A DNA stretch of 47,663 bases from Lachnospiraceae bacterium (GTDB taxonomy: Bacteria; Bacillota; Clostridia; Lachnospirales; Lachnospiraceae), in NCBI GenBank assembly GCA_009774215.1, contig VSNH01000012.1, forward strand, positions 1 through 47,663, given 5' to 3'. Under the pieces are notes generated by a model that was given only the letters and a program-made list of their open reading frames with translations, made no database searches and had not been told where the DNA came from. Position numbers and translations under genes: made by a program. This document shows positions 1 through 8,327 of the stretch, in pieces (the stretch's first letter is position 1; each line of letters starts with the position of its first letter).

Positions 1-197
1 TCCCAGTATTTATAAGGCTTTTCGTGATTCCGATTCAAAATATCATTCGCAATATTGTCTTGTAAAAACCGCAATTCAGTCAAACAGACCCGATTTGTCA
101 CTAATTTGTTACTAATTAAATTTTTATTAAATCGCAAAACTCGCGCGATCAGTGGGATGGAAACGGTTCCGCTCTTTGAAAATTTGTCGCTAATTTG
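1..197 (-). other. open frame running off the left edge, uncertain
   Basis: On the minus strand a frame stays open from about position 197 down to the window edge. Its last stretch (about 1-80) reads like protein, with a segment LQDNIANDILNRNHEKPY. No good start codon or ribosome binding site is visible; TTG at 83 or GTG at 101 are possible. Two copies of an 11-bp tandem motif, TTGTYACTAAT, lie inside it (94-116 and 183-205). I do not recognise a family. It may be the start of a gene outside the window, or chance. Confidence 0.25.
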
Positions 198-205
198 TTA
201 CTAAT
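94..205. repeat. two copies of a tandem TTGTYACTAAT motif
   Basis: Positions 94-116 hold TTTGTCACTAATTTGTTACT followed by AAT. Positions 183-205 hold the same 23 bp with one change (A to G). Each copy is two direct units of TTGTYACTAAT. A third, slightly shortened copy lies at 14006-14026, next to a truncated Uma2 gene. Tandem short direct repeats of this kind can be recombinase or transposon-end binding sites, but no recombinase gene is visible here. Confidence 0.6.
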
Positions 206-362
206 ACGGAAATTGCGGATGTTATTGCATGACTTTGCGGCCATACGCAAATTGACGGTATACCGAAATATAACAGGCGGTATGAAACGGCAGGACGATA
301 ACGCCGGAAAAACCGGCGCGCTTCCATTAAAAACTTATTTCGTCGTATTGCTGCCTACACGA
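206..362. other. no gene seen
   Basis: Between the tandem motif and the BlaI-like gene I see no convincing coding region, RNA gene or terminator. A plus-strand reading frame spans part of it but is antisense to the BlaI gene and resembles no protein family. Confidence 0.5.
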
Positions 363-695
363 TTAGCCAAAGGCAGACCGCTTTTCCAAAGCAGCCAAAA
401 AAACATCCACATTTTCCTGTTTCCAAAATTCTGCAAACCGTTCCGCCATCTCATCCAGATAATCCTTTTGCGGGACAAGGATCTGATAATAAAATCCCCG
501 TCCCTCTCTGTGATTCTCTAAATAACCCTTCCTGACAAGTCTGGCCAAAAAAGTGGAAACAGTCTGTGGTTTCCACTCTTTATGATAAGTCTCGTTTACT
601 CTCCGTGTGACATCCGCCAGACTCAGCTCCCTTTCGGCGTCCCACACCGTCTTCATAACCAGCTCTTCACAGTTCGTTAAGTTTTGAAATTTCAT
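363..695 (-). CDS. BlaI/MecI/CopY-family transcriptional repressor
   Basis: A 110-residue winged-helix repressor. Residues 5-75 match the BlaI family: a first helix LTNCEELVMKTVW, the recognition region around QTVSTFLARLVRKGYL, and a wing with EGRGFYYQ. The C-terminal third is the usual dimerisation helix. Length is close to the family norm (about 120). Start ATG at 695 has a strong AAAGGAGAAGG site just upstream. BlaI repressors bind TACA-type operators and are usually paired with a BlaR1/M56 membrane protease encoded directly downstream. Here nothing of that kind follows before the window edge, so it is an orphan as far as visible. It is divergent from the MATE exporter 240 bp away, which is a plausible target (inference). 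Confidence 0.85.
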   Translation of the reverse strand: MKFQNLTNCEELVMKTVWDAERELSLADVTRRVNETYHKEWKPQTVSTFLARLVRKGYLENHREGRGFYYQILVPQKDYLDEMAERFAEFWKQENVDVFLAALEKRSAFG

Positions 696-936
696 ATATG
701 CCTTCTCCTTTCATCCTTAACCATTTATAGTTTGTTCATTTTCGCTTATTCCATCATATTTCATCATGCCTTTAAAGGCAAGGCGGAATTTCTTCTCAAA
801 TCAACATTTTGTTAATTTTAAAGAAGATACACCACAAAAAACTGCGAAAGGATCGGCAGCAGATATAACCCAACAATATAGACGAAAAACCAAGAAATAA
901 GTTGCATCAATCATGTCTATACGATAGAATAGTGAA
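696..936. promoter_or_regulatory. divergent intergenic region, BlaI / MATE
   Basis: An AT-rich 240-bp region shared by the two divergent genes. The BlaI side carries a clear ribosome binding site (699-713 region). The MATE side has no good Shine-Dalgarno before ATG 937. No clean BlaI operator palindrome was found by eye. Confidence 0.4.
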
Positions 937-2334
937 ATGAGACTTTTAGAAAAATCGCGGCACAAATTTATCGGGGACAAAAGCTTTTACAAAATGGTGC
1001 TCGCCATCGCCGTTCCTATCATGATTCAAAACGGCATCAGCAACTTTGTAAGTCTTTTGGACAATATCATGATCGGCCAGATTGGCACAGAGCAGATGTC
1101 TGGCGTAGCCATTGTAAACCAGCTTCTCTTTGTCTACAATCTCTGCCTGTTCGGAGGAGTATCCGGCGCAGGTATTTTTACTGCGCAATATTTTGGCCAG
1201 AAAAATCAGGAAGGTGTCCGCCAGACTGTCCGCTTTAAAATATGGATGGTTTCCCTGATTACCTTATTTACGGTTATTCTTCTGCTGGCTGTCGGTGACC
1301 CGTTGATTTTACTCTATCTGCAGGGAGAAGGCACGGCAGAAAGTGTGGCCTCTACCTTACGCTATGGCAGAGAGTACCTTCATATTATGCTTCCCGGCCT
1401 GATTCCTTTTATGCTGGTTCAGGTCTATTCCAGCACCCTGCGGGAGTGCGGGAAGACAATTCTGCCCATGAAAGCAGGCGTAATCGCAGTTTTGGTTAAC
1501 TTGATCCTGAATTACATATTAATATACGGCAAATTCGGAGCGCCGGCTTTGGGCGTGCGGGGCGCTGCAATCGCTACTGTTATTTCGCGCTTTGTTGAAT
1601 GCGCTATTGTGCTTATCCACACGCACCGCCGTGCGCAGGAGCATCCCTTTGTCCTAGGACTTTACGCGACGTTAAAAGTGCCCGCTTCGCTTATGATAAA
1701 AATAATTACAAAGGGTATGCCGCTTCTTTTAAACGAAACGCTTTGGGCGGCAGGCACGGCAATGCTGACGCAATGCTACTCTGTCCGGGGCTTAAACGTG
1801 ATTGCCGCGCTCAATATTTCCAATACAATTAACAATGTATTTAATATTGTATTTATAGCGCTTGGCGAATCCGTGGCAATCATTGTGGGACAGCTTCTGG
1901 GGGCCGGCAAAATGGACGAAGCGCGTGATACAGACAATAAAATGATAGCCTTTTCCGTATTCAGTTGTGTTCTGATCGCCATCGTCATGCTCCTGCTGGC
2001 GCAATTTTTCCCGCTTCTCTACAACACAAACGACGAAGCGAAAAAACTGGCGACATACTTCATTATGCTTACCGCCGTCTTTATGCCGCAGAATGCTTTT
2101 CTTCACGCCTCTTACTTTACCCTGCGCTCCGGCGGCAAAACGATTATCACTTTCCTTTTCGACAGTGTCTTTATCTGGTGCGTTAGCGTGGTGATTGCCT
2201 TTACGCTGAGCCGCTTTACCGCGCTGCCCGCAGTTGCGGTATATGCCTTTGTGCAGATGGGTGACTGGATTAAATGCGTGATCGGATTTGTGTTAGTCAA
2301 GAAAGGGATATGGCTCCAGAATATAGTTTCCTGA
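937..2334 (+). CDS. MATE family multidrug/cation antiporter
   Basis: A 465-residue polytopic inner-membrane protein of the MATE family, which exports drugs or metabolites in exchange for Na+ or H+. The two homologous six-helix halves are visible. The first opens with FYKMVLAIAVPIMIQNGISN and has DNIMIGQIG, the second begins near residue 250 with KGMPLLLNETLWAAG. About twelve hydrophobic segments are present and the length is typical (450-480). The initiation region at ATG 937 lacks a good ribosome binding site, so the start is the likeliest rather than certain. It stands alone on the plus strand; the divergent BlaI-type repressor is the only visible candidate regulator. Substrate cannot be predicted. 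Confidence 0.9.
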   Translation: MRLLEKSRHKFIGDKSFYKMVLAIAVPIMIQNGISNFVSLLDNIMIGQIGTEQMSGVAIVNQLLFVYNLCLFGGVSGAGIFTAQYFGQKNQEGVRQTVRFKIWMVSLITLFTVILLLAVGDPLILLYLQGEGTAESVASTLRYGREYLHIMLPGLIPFMLVQVYSSTLRECGKTILPMKAGVIAVLVNLILNYILIYGKFGAPALGVRGAAIATVISRFVECAIVLIHTHRRAQEHPFVLGLYATLKVPASLMIKIITKGMPLLLNETLWAAGTAMLTQCYSVRGLNVIAALNISNTINNVFNIVFIALGESVAIIVGQLLGAGKMDEARDTDNKMIAFSVFSCVLIAIVMLLLAQFFPLLYNTNDEAKKLATYFIMLTAVFMPQNAFLHASYFTLRSGGKTIITFLFDSVFIWCVSVVIAFTLSRFTALPAVAVYAFVQMGDWIKCVIGFVLVKKGIWLQNIVS

Positions 2335-2362
2335 AGCATGTGACTGAATACATATCATATTG

Positions 2363-2418
2363 CAAAAACACGCGGACTGTTTTTATGGTATAATGTGAAA
2401 ACAGTCTGTGTGTTTTTG
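2363..2418. promoter_or_regulatory. 21-bp inverted repeat enclosing a -10-like box
   Basis: Left arm 2363-2383 and right arm 2398-2418 are complementary at 19 of 21 positions, and the two exceptions would be G-U pairs in RNA. The 14-bp loop contains TATAAT. It lies downstream of the MATE stop and upstream of the DUF4143 remnant. It could be an operator, a hairpin terminator for MATE, or the end of a small mobile repeat. Confidence 0.6.
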
Positions 2419-2472
2419 TGATATACTATTTGAACTTCATGTGCAATAGAAAAGCTGTTTCTATATTTATGT

Positions 2473-3078
2473 ATGAGCACCACGGAAATTTTCAGCGCAA
2501 CCACGGCGGCGAAGGAGCTTGAAAACATATCCGTCTCCACCATCGACAACTATATTGAGGCACTGGAAATGTCCAACCTCATCTATCTGTCCAAGCCCAT
2601 GAACGTAGGCAGCAAAGGCGCGCTAAAAGGGAAACCAAAGATTTTTATCGCCGATGCCGCGATCCGGAATGCGGTGCTGATGATTGACGATGTGTTGTCA
2701 GATGAAACCGAGCTGGGAGCCGTGGTGGAAACCGCTGTCTATAAGCACATGGTTTCCTTCTATCAGGGCATCCCCGCGCAGCTTGGCTATTACAGAAATG
2801 CCAGAGACACCCAAAGGGAAGTCGATGTGGTGGTGGAACTGCCCCGGCAGAAAATTCTCTGCGAATTCAAATACCGCGGTAATTCCCACATCCCCGCCAC
2901 AGATGCAATTGTGGACTTGTGCAAAGATAACCCATGCCTTTTGGGGCACAAAAGGGATAAACGATTTCGGCTTTATGAAACACGAAACGGCTACCCAATC
3001 CTGCGCGTGCCCGCCATCGTCTTCCTCTACCTTCTGGGAAAAGCGGAGGCAGCCCGCAAATTTAATGGCGCAGTCTAA
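2473..3078 (+). pseudogene. C-terminal remnant of a DUF4143 AAA-type ATPase
   Basis: 201 residues corresponding to the C-terminal half of the archaeal-type AAA ATPases that end in a DUF4143 nuclease-like domain. The segment VSTIDNYIEALEMSNLIYL and the later REVDVVVE and ILCEFKYRG (a PD-(D/E)XK-like pattern) fit that domain. The whole N-terminal ATPase part, with Walker A and B motifs (about 200 residues), is absent; the sequence upstream is AT-rich and carries a long inverted repeat. There is no ribosome binding site before ATG 2473. The simplest reading is a 5'-deleted, non-functional gene. The reading frame itself is intact, so the truncation may be fairly recent. Confidence 0.75.
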
Positions 3079-3090
3079 GCGACTGCGCCA
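3066..3090. terminator. bidirectional terminator
   Basis: TGGCGCAGT (3066-3074) pairs with ACTGCGCCA (3082-3090), a perfect 9-bp stem containing the stop codon of the DUF4143 remnant. It lies between that gene and the convergent end of the arabinose operon (rpe stop at 3103). There is no clear T-run, so it is a hairpin of probable terminator function. Confidence 0.6.
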
Positions 3091-3102
3091 CACATGTAAA
3101 GA

Positions 3103-3762
3103 TCAAAATTGTGCCAGATATTTCTTTACATTTTCCGTAATGCTGCCTCCGAAAACAGCGGAACCCGCCACAATCACATTGGCTCCGGCATCCAGTACGA
3201 TTTTCGCATTGTCCACCGTGATGCCGCCGTCCACCTGCACGTCAAGGGCAAGCCCCATCTCATCAGCCATCTCCCGCACTTTGCGGATGCGCTCCGTCGA
3301 TTCTGGGATGTATTTCTGTCCGCCGAATCCCGGCTCCACCGTCATCACCAAGAGCATATCCAGCTTCGGCAGGTATTTTCTGACCGCCTCCACAGGGGTT
3401 TTCGGCTTGATCGACATGCCGACCCTACAGCCAAGATTTCGTATCAGATCAATGGTCTCCTCCGCGTCATCCGTGGCTTCCAGATGGAAAGTGATACTGT
3501 CCGCACCGCACGCCTTGAACTCCTTCAAATACCGATCCGGATCAACGATCATCAGATGCACGTCAAATACTCTGTCCGTCACCTTGCGGATGGAACGGAT
3601 CACCGGCATACCAAAGGAAATGGATGGTACAAACACCCCGTCCATCACGTCGATATGTATATATTCCGCCCCGGCTTCGTCCGCCTCTTTGATCTGCTCC
3701 CCCAGTCTGGCAAAATCCGCCGCCAAAATGGAGGGAGACAAAATATTTTTTCTCTCAGACAT
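3103..3762 (-). CDS. rpe: ribulose-phosphate 3-epimerase
   Basis: Converts D-ribulose-5-phosphate and D-xylulose-5-phosphate, a cytoplasmic pentose phosphate step. 219 residues, the normal length for this TIM-barrel enzyme. Visible signatures: SPSILAADFARLGEQI (strand 1), HIDVMDGVFVPSISFG with catalytic Asp and the metal-binding His, DVHLMI, MTVEPGFGGQKYI, and VDGGI followed by AGSAVFG at the phosphate-binding end. It is the last gene of the minus-strand arabinose block, 73 bp after tktC. Here it would balance xylulose-5-P made from arabinose with ribulose-5-P for the transketolase reactions. Confidence 0.95.
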   Translation of the reverse strand: MSERKNILSPSILAADFARLGEQIKEADEAGAEYIHIDVMDGVFVPSISFGMPVIRSIRKVTDRVFDVHLMIVDPDRYLKEFKACGADSITFHLEATDDAEETIDLIRNLGCRVGMSIKPKTPVEAVRKYLPKLDMLLVMTVEPGFGGQKYIPESTERIRKVREMADEMGLALDVQVDGGITVDNAKIVLDAGANVIVAGSAVFGGSITENVKKYLAQF

Positions 3763-3835
3763 TTTTGTTTCCTCCGCAGTGCCACTCGAAAAACCTTCGG
3801 TTCTCCTCGTTCACGGGCGGTCTACGCTCTGCTCT

Positions 3836-4780
3836 TTACTTTCGCGCAAATCCCTTTACTTTCTCGTAGATGCCCTTGCCGTCCAGACCGTATTTCTCTA
3901 CCAGCGCACTCGCTGAGCCGGACTCACCGAAAGTATCCTGCATACCGATCCGCAGAACGGGTGTGGGATGTTTCTCAGACAGACAGTCGCATACAGCGCT
4001 GCCAAGGCCGCCAATCACGGTGTGCTCTTCCGCAGTCACCACTTTGCCGGTCTTCTTAGCGGAGGCAAGCACCAGCTCCTCATCCAAAGGCTTGATGGTG
4101 TGGATATTGATAACTTCCGCGCTAATGCCGTCCGCCGCGAGCATCTCTGCCGCATCCAGAGCGGAGGAAACTGTAATACCGCTTGCGATAATCGTTACAT
4201 CCGTTCCCTCTCTCAGAAGAACGCCCTTGCCGATCTCAAACTTGTAATCCGGCTTGTCGTTGATTACCGGGACAGCCGCACGGCCAAAGCGCAGATATAC
4301 GGGACCTTCCGTCTCAATCGCCGCTCTCACCGCCGCCTTCGCCTCCACATCATCGGAGGGCACGATAACGGTCATGCCGGGAATGGTCCGCATCAAAGCC
4401 ACGTCCTCGTTACACTGATGGGTCGCCCCGTCCTCGCCTACGGTAATACCTGCATGGGTCGCGCCGATCTTTACATTCAGATGAGGATACCCGATAGAAT
4501 TGCGAACCTGCTCAAAGTTACGTCCTGCCGCAAACATAGCAAAGGAACTGATAAAGGGAATCTTGCCGCAGGTAGCAAGACCCGCCGCAATACCTGTCAT
4601 ATTACACTCCGCAATACCGCAGTCAATGTGGCGGTCCGGAAATGCTTTCTTAAATACGCCCGTCTTGGTCGCACCCGCAAGATCCGCATCCAGCACTACA
4701 AGATTGGGAAATTCTGCACCACACTCGGCAAGTGCATTACCATAGCTTTCTCTTGTTGCAATTTTCTTTACATCTGCCAT
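3836..4780 (-). CDS. transketolase, C-terminal subunit
   Basis: 314 residues covering the pyrimidine-binding and C-terminal domains of transketolase. Signatures: the domain start RESYGNALAE, GIAECNMTGIAAGLA with the catalytic Glu, and the C-terminal domain from about residue 190. With the N-terminal subunit it makes the two-subunit enzyme found in many Firmicutes and archaea, which moves two-carbon units between ketose and aldose phosphates. The ATG at 4780 overlaps the last base of the tktN stop codon (TAATG), so the two are translationally coupled and presumably made in equal amounts. Confidence 0.93.
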   Translation of the reverse strand: MADVKKIATRESYGNALAECGAEFPNLVVLDADLAGATKTGVFKKAFPDRHIDCGIAECNMTGIAAGLATCGKIPFISSFAMFAAGRNFEQVRNSIGYPHLNVKIGATHAGITVGEDGATHQCNEDVALMRTIPGMTVIVPSDDVEAKAAVRAAIETEGPVYLRFGRAAVPVINDKPDYKFEIGKGVLLREGTDVTIIASGITVSSALDAAEMLAADGISAEVINIHTIKPLDEELVLASAKKTGKVVTAEEHTVIGGLGSAVCDCLSEKHPTPVLRIGMQDTFGESGSASALVEKYGLDGKGIYEKVKGFARK

Positions 4781-5619
4781 TAGTTTGCACCTCCTAACTC
4801 TTCACCGATCTTCTCAAGATCTGCCATCGCCGTCGCATACTCTTCATCGTTGGGAGCCTTACCGTGCCACCCCGCGTTGTTCTCCATAAAGGAAACGCCC
4901 TTGCCCTTCACTGTCTTACAAATAATAGCGGTAGGCATGCCCTTGGTCGCCTTTGCCTCCTTAAATGCCGCATCGATCTGGTCAAAGTCATTGCCGTCGA
5001 TATTGATTACATGGAAATTAAACGCCTCGAATTTTTTGTCAATCGGGTAAGGAGAGCACACATCGTCGATCTTACCGTCGATCTGCAGACCGTTGTTGTC
5101 CACGATCACTACCAGATTGTCAAGCTTTCTGTGTCCAGCAAACATGGATGCCTCCCAGACCTGCCCTTCCTGAATCTCACCGTCGCCGAGCAGGGTGTAA
5201 GTTCTGTAGTCCTTGCCGTCCATCTTTGCCGCAAGAGCCATACCTACCGCCGCGGAGATGCCCTGTCCCAGAGAACCCGAAGACATATCTACGCCAGGTG
5301 TCTCCTGCATACAGGGATGTCCTTGCAGATAGGAACCGAGGTGGCGCAGCGTTGGCAGATCCTCTACCGGAAAGTACCCTCTGTTTGCCAGAACGGAATA
5401 AAGTCCGGGCGCCGTATGTCCCTTGGAAAGCACAAAACGATCCCTGTCCGCTTTCTTTGGATCCTTCGGGTCAATGTTCATCTCTTCAAAATACAGGTAA
5501 GTAAAAATGTCTGCCGCCGACAGAGATCCGCCCGGATGCCCTGCCTTCGCGCCATGTACCGCCGTCACGATACCCTTGCGAACTTCATTAGCTGTTTTTT
5601 GTAACTCTAATTTGTTCAT
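4780..5619 (-). CDS. transketolase, N-terminal (thiamine diphosphate) subunit
   Basis: 279 residues corresponding to the diphosphate-binding domain of transketolase. The thiamine diphosphate motif is clear: GDGEIQEGQVWEA followed about 24 residues later by VDNNGLQIDG. The substrate-binding GHPGGSLSAADI and SKGHTAPGLY segments are also present. Start ATG 5619 is preceded by a GGAGGACAGCG-type site. It works with the downstream subunit and is part of the arabinose operon, linking xylulose-5-P to glyceraldehyde-3-P and fructose-6-P. Confidence 0.93.
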   Translation of the reverse strand: MNKLELQKTANEVRKGIVTAVHGAKAGHPGGSLSAADIFTYLYFEEMNIDPKDPKKADRDRFVLSKGHTAPGLYSVLANRGYFPVEDLPTLRHLGSYLQGHPCMQETPGVDMSSGSLGQGISAAVGMALAAKMDGKDYRTYTLLGDGEIQEGQVWEASMFAGHRKLDNLVVIVDNNGLQIDGKIDDVCSPYPIDKKFEAFNFHVINIDGNDFDQIDAAFKEAKATKGMPTAIICKTVKGKGVSFMENNAGWHGKAPNDEEYATAMADLEKIGEELGGAN

Positions 5620-5756
5620 CGCTGTCCTCCATCCAACAAAATTATAATAATAATCTGCCTAAAGTGTATCACAAAGCTTTCTTTTTGTCACCGTGCTCGG
5701 GCACAATTTTTATATATTCGCAGTGCCCCACTCGAAAAAGCTTTTTAGCGCGCTGC

Positions 5757-6452
5757 TCAATGCTGACCATAATATGCATTCGCCCCATGCTTGCGGAAAT
5801 AATGCTTATCCTGCAGTTCCTGCGGCGCGGGCTGGATTCTTGCATTGATCGTCTCCGCGCGATAAGCCATCTTCGCCACTTCCTCGAGCACAACCGCATT
5901 GTGCACCGCCTCATGCGCATCCTTGCCCCACGCAAAAGGACCGTGATTCTTGCAGAGCACTGCCGGAACCGCCACCGGATCCTTATCCATTCTCTTAAAC
6001 TCGCTGACAATCAGAAGCCCCGTGTTTTTCTCGTAAGCGTCCGCGATCTCGTCCTCATTCAGACAGCGCAGACACGGGATATCCCCATAAAAGTAATCCG
6101 CATGGGTCGTTCCGTAGCAGGGAATGCTCCTGCCCGCCTGCGCCCAGCTTGTCGCGTAGGAAGAATGGGTATGTACAACGCCGCCAATCTCCTCGTAAGC
6201 CTTATAAAGCTCCACGTGGGTCGCCGTGTCGGAAGAAGGGTTATACTTACCTTCCACCTTCTTTCCTTCCAGATCCACAAGTACCATATCGTCCGGCGTC
6301 AGCTTGTCATAATCCACACCGCTCGGCTTGATCGCAAAAATGCCGCTCTCTCTGTCAATTTCACTCACATTTCCCCATGTGAACGTAACCAGCCCATATT
6401 TCGGAAGAAGCATATTCGCCTCATACACTCGTTTTTTCAGTTCTTCAAGCAT
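5757..6452 (-). CDS. araD: L-ribulose-5-phosphate 4-epimerase
   Basis: 231 residues, a class II aldolase-fold enzyme that epimerises L-ribulose-5-P to D-xylulose-5-P. Zinc ligands are visible as VHTHSSYATSWAQ (two His) and a later His in LCKNHGPFAWG. The N-terminal LPKYGLVTFTWGNVSEID and the middle KPSGVDYDKL segments match AraD, and the length equals E. coli AraD. Start ATG 6452 has AAAGGAGTG upstream. It follows araK on the same strand, separated by 265 bp that hold a 140-bp inverted-repeat element, so its expression may differ from that of araA-araK. Confidence 0.94.
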   Translation of the reverse strand: MLEELKKRVYEANMLLPKYGLVTFTWGNVSEIDRESGIFAIKPSGVDYDKLTPDDMVLVDLEGKKVEGKYNPSSDTATHVELYKAYEEIGGVVHTHSSYATSWAQAGRSIPCYGTTHADYFYGDIPCLRCLNEDEIADAYEKNTGLLIVSEFKRMDKDPVAVPAVLCKNHGPFAWGKDAHEAVHNAVVLEEVAKMAYRAETINARIQPAPQELQDKHYFRKHGANAYYGQH

Positions 6453-6570
6453 AGTTTTTCACTCCTTTTTTGAATTTACAACAGACAGCTGCAAAGCGTC
6501 TCTTAATCGACTATAAATTGTGTATGTTATAATCTATAAGCATACCATAAAAGACGCCTGTACTTTACAA

Positions 6571-6710
6571 GGATTTTGAGCTGCATACCCTGACGTTCCG
6601 GAGCACTGTCTGGGCTACGTGAGTTCCGAGCTCGCGCAGCGATGCTCGAGCAGTTAATGCCGCAGGCATTTGCTGCTGGTGGAAGGAACCAAGGGATGCA
6701 CTCAAAATCC
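6571..6710. mobile_element. 140-bp element with long imperfect terminal inverted repeats (MITE-like)
   Basis: The left end 6571-6599 starts GGATTTTGAGCTGCAT and the right end 6685-6710 is its complement with small gaps (ATGCACTCAAAATCC at the end). Together they form roughly 24 base pairs. Inside is a perfect hairpin AATGCC-GCA-GGCATT (6656-6670). It has no coding capacity and lies between araK and araD in an operon, so it would be transcribed as a large hairpin. The right end stops 8 bp before the araK stop codon region (6718). No second full copy is visible in the window. Confidence 0.65.
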
Positions 6711-6717
6711 CCGCACA

Positions 6718-8307
6718 TTACATAGACTCTACTGCCGCTCTCTCAATCGCAAGTCCCGAGCCATATAACTTCATAAACTTGTTAAACCCTTCCACATCGG
6801 TTGCTTTCGGCTCCAGTTTCTCCCCCTTCTGACCCGCAAACACTTTGCTGTCAAGGAATGCCGCCAGACTCTCGTCTGCGCCCTTATTGATCATATAGGA
6901 AGCGAGAAGCGCAATACCCCATGCGCCGCCTTCACCCGCCGTCTCCATAACGCTCACGGGTGCGTTCATTGCCGCCGCAAGGATGCTCTGTCCAACGCCC
7001 TTGGTCTTGAACAGCCCGCCGTGTCCTAAGATCTCATCCACTTCCACCTTCTCCTCGTTAAACAAGATATCGAAGCCGGTCTTCAACGCGCCAAGGGAAG
7101 TGAACAGATGCACTCTCATAAAATTCGCCAGATTGAACTTCGCGTCGGGCGTTCTCACAAACAGCGGACGTCCCTCGTTAAAGCCGGTCACATGCTCGCC
7201 GGAGAAATAGTTGTAAGCAAGCAGACCGCCGCAGTCGTCGTCTCCCTCCAATGCCTTGCGGTAGAGATTGCCGTACAACTCGTTCATATCCACCTTCATG
7301 CCCATCACTTCCGAGTATTCTTTAAACAGATTCACCCACGCGTTCAGGTCGGAAGTGCAGTTGTTGCAGTGCACCATCGCCACAAGGCTGCCATCCGGGG
7401 TCGTCACCAGATCGATCGCGTCATATACTTTGGAGAGTTCCTTCTCCATAACGATCATACCGAACACACTCGTTCCCGCAGATACGTTACCGGTACGCTG
7501 TGCAACACTGTTGGTCGCCGCCATGCCAGTGCCCGCATCGCCCTCGGGAGGACAGAAAGGAATGCCTGCCTGCAATGTGCCGGTAGGATCCAGCAGCTTC
7601 GCGCCCTCTTCTGTCAGCGCACCCGCCTGCTGTCCTGCCGTGTAAACTGCCGGAAGCACATCCTTTAACTTCCATACGAAGCCCTTGTCCGCAACCGCCT
7701 CGTCGAACTGCGCGATCATCTTCTCATTGAACTGTCCCGTTGCAATGTCGATCGGGAACATGCCGGAAGCCTCGCCCACGCCGACAATTTTCTCGCCCGT
7801 CAGCTTCCACTGGATATAGCCCGCCAGTGTAATGACAAATTTCAGATCCGGCACATGCTCTTCCCCATTGAGAACCGCCTGATAGAGATGCGCAATCGTC
7901 CATCTCTGCGGAATATGGTAATTGAACAGCTCTGTCAGCTTCGTGGAAGCCTCCTCCGTAATTGTATTTCTCCATGTGCGGAAGGGAACCATCAGCTCAT
8001 CCTTGCTATTGAACGCCATATAGCCGTGCATCATTGCGGAGAAACCGATCGCCCCCAGTTTCACAAGTTTCTCCCCGTACTGCGCCTGTACATCCTCCGT
8101 CAGCTTTTTGTAGCAGTCCTGCAGTCCCGTCCAGATGTCATCCAGACTGTAAGTCCAGATACCGTTCTCCAGCCTGTTCTCCCAATCGTGTGCCCCCGAT
8201 GCGATGGGCTTGTTGTTCTCGTCTACCAGAACCGCCTTAATTCTGGTTGAGCCGAATTCAATACCCAGCACCGCCTTACCGCTTGCAATACATTCTTTTG
8301 CTCCCAT
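6718..8307 (-). CDS. araK: FGGY-family L-ribulokinase (AraK type)
   Basis: 529-residue FGGY carbohydrate kinase. The N-terminal phosphate-1 motif VLGIEFGSTRIKAVLVDE and the later FGGY pattern around DEILGHGGLFKTKG are clear, and the ATP-binding AGEGGAWGIA segment is near residue 465. It lies between araA and araD, so the expected reaction is ATP-dependent phosphorylation of L-ribulose to L-ribulose-5-P. It does not resemble classical AraB closely. Clostridia are known to use a non-orthologous ribulokinase, AraK, and I use that name by context. A xylulokinase-like specificity is the main alternative. Confidence 0.85.
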   Translation of the reverse strand: MGAKECIASGKAVLGIEFGSTRIKAVLVDENNKPIASGAHDWENRLENGIWTYSLDDIWTGLQDCYKKLTEDVQAQYGEKLVKLGAIGFSAMMHGYMAFNSKDELMVPFRTWRNTITEEASTKLTELFNYHIPQRWTIAHLYQAVLNGEEHVPDLKFVITLAGYIQWKLTGEKIVGVGEASGMFPIDIATGQFNEKMIAQFDEAVADKGFVWKLKDVLPAVYTAGQQAGALTEEGAKLLDPTGTLQAGIPFCPPEGDAGTGMAATNSVAQRTGNVSAGTSVFGMIVMEKELSKVYDAIDLVTTPDGSLVAMVHCNNCTSDLNAWVNLFKEYSEVMGMKVDMNELYGNLYRKALEGDDDCGGLLAYNYFSGEHVTGFNEGRPLFVRTPDAKFNLANFMRVHLFTSLGALKTGFDILFNEEKVEVDEILGHGGLFKTKGVGQSILAAAMNAPVSVMETAGEGGAWGIALLASYMINKGADESLAAFLDSKVFAGQKGEKLEPKATDVEGFNKFMKLYGSGLAIERAAVESM

Positions 8308-8327
8308 ACTTATCCCTCTACCTCCTT

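Noticed and set aside
195..521. Plus-strand reading frame over the BlaI gene
   Set aside because: It is antisense to a clear BlaI-family gene, has no ribosome binding site and resembles no protein.
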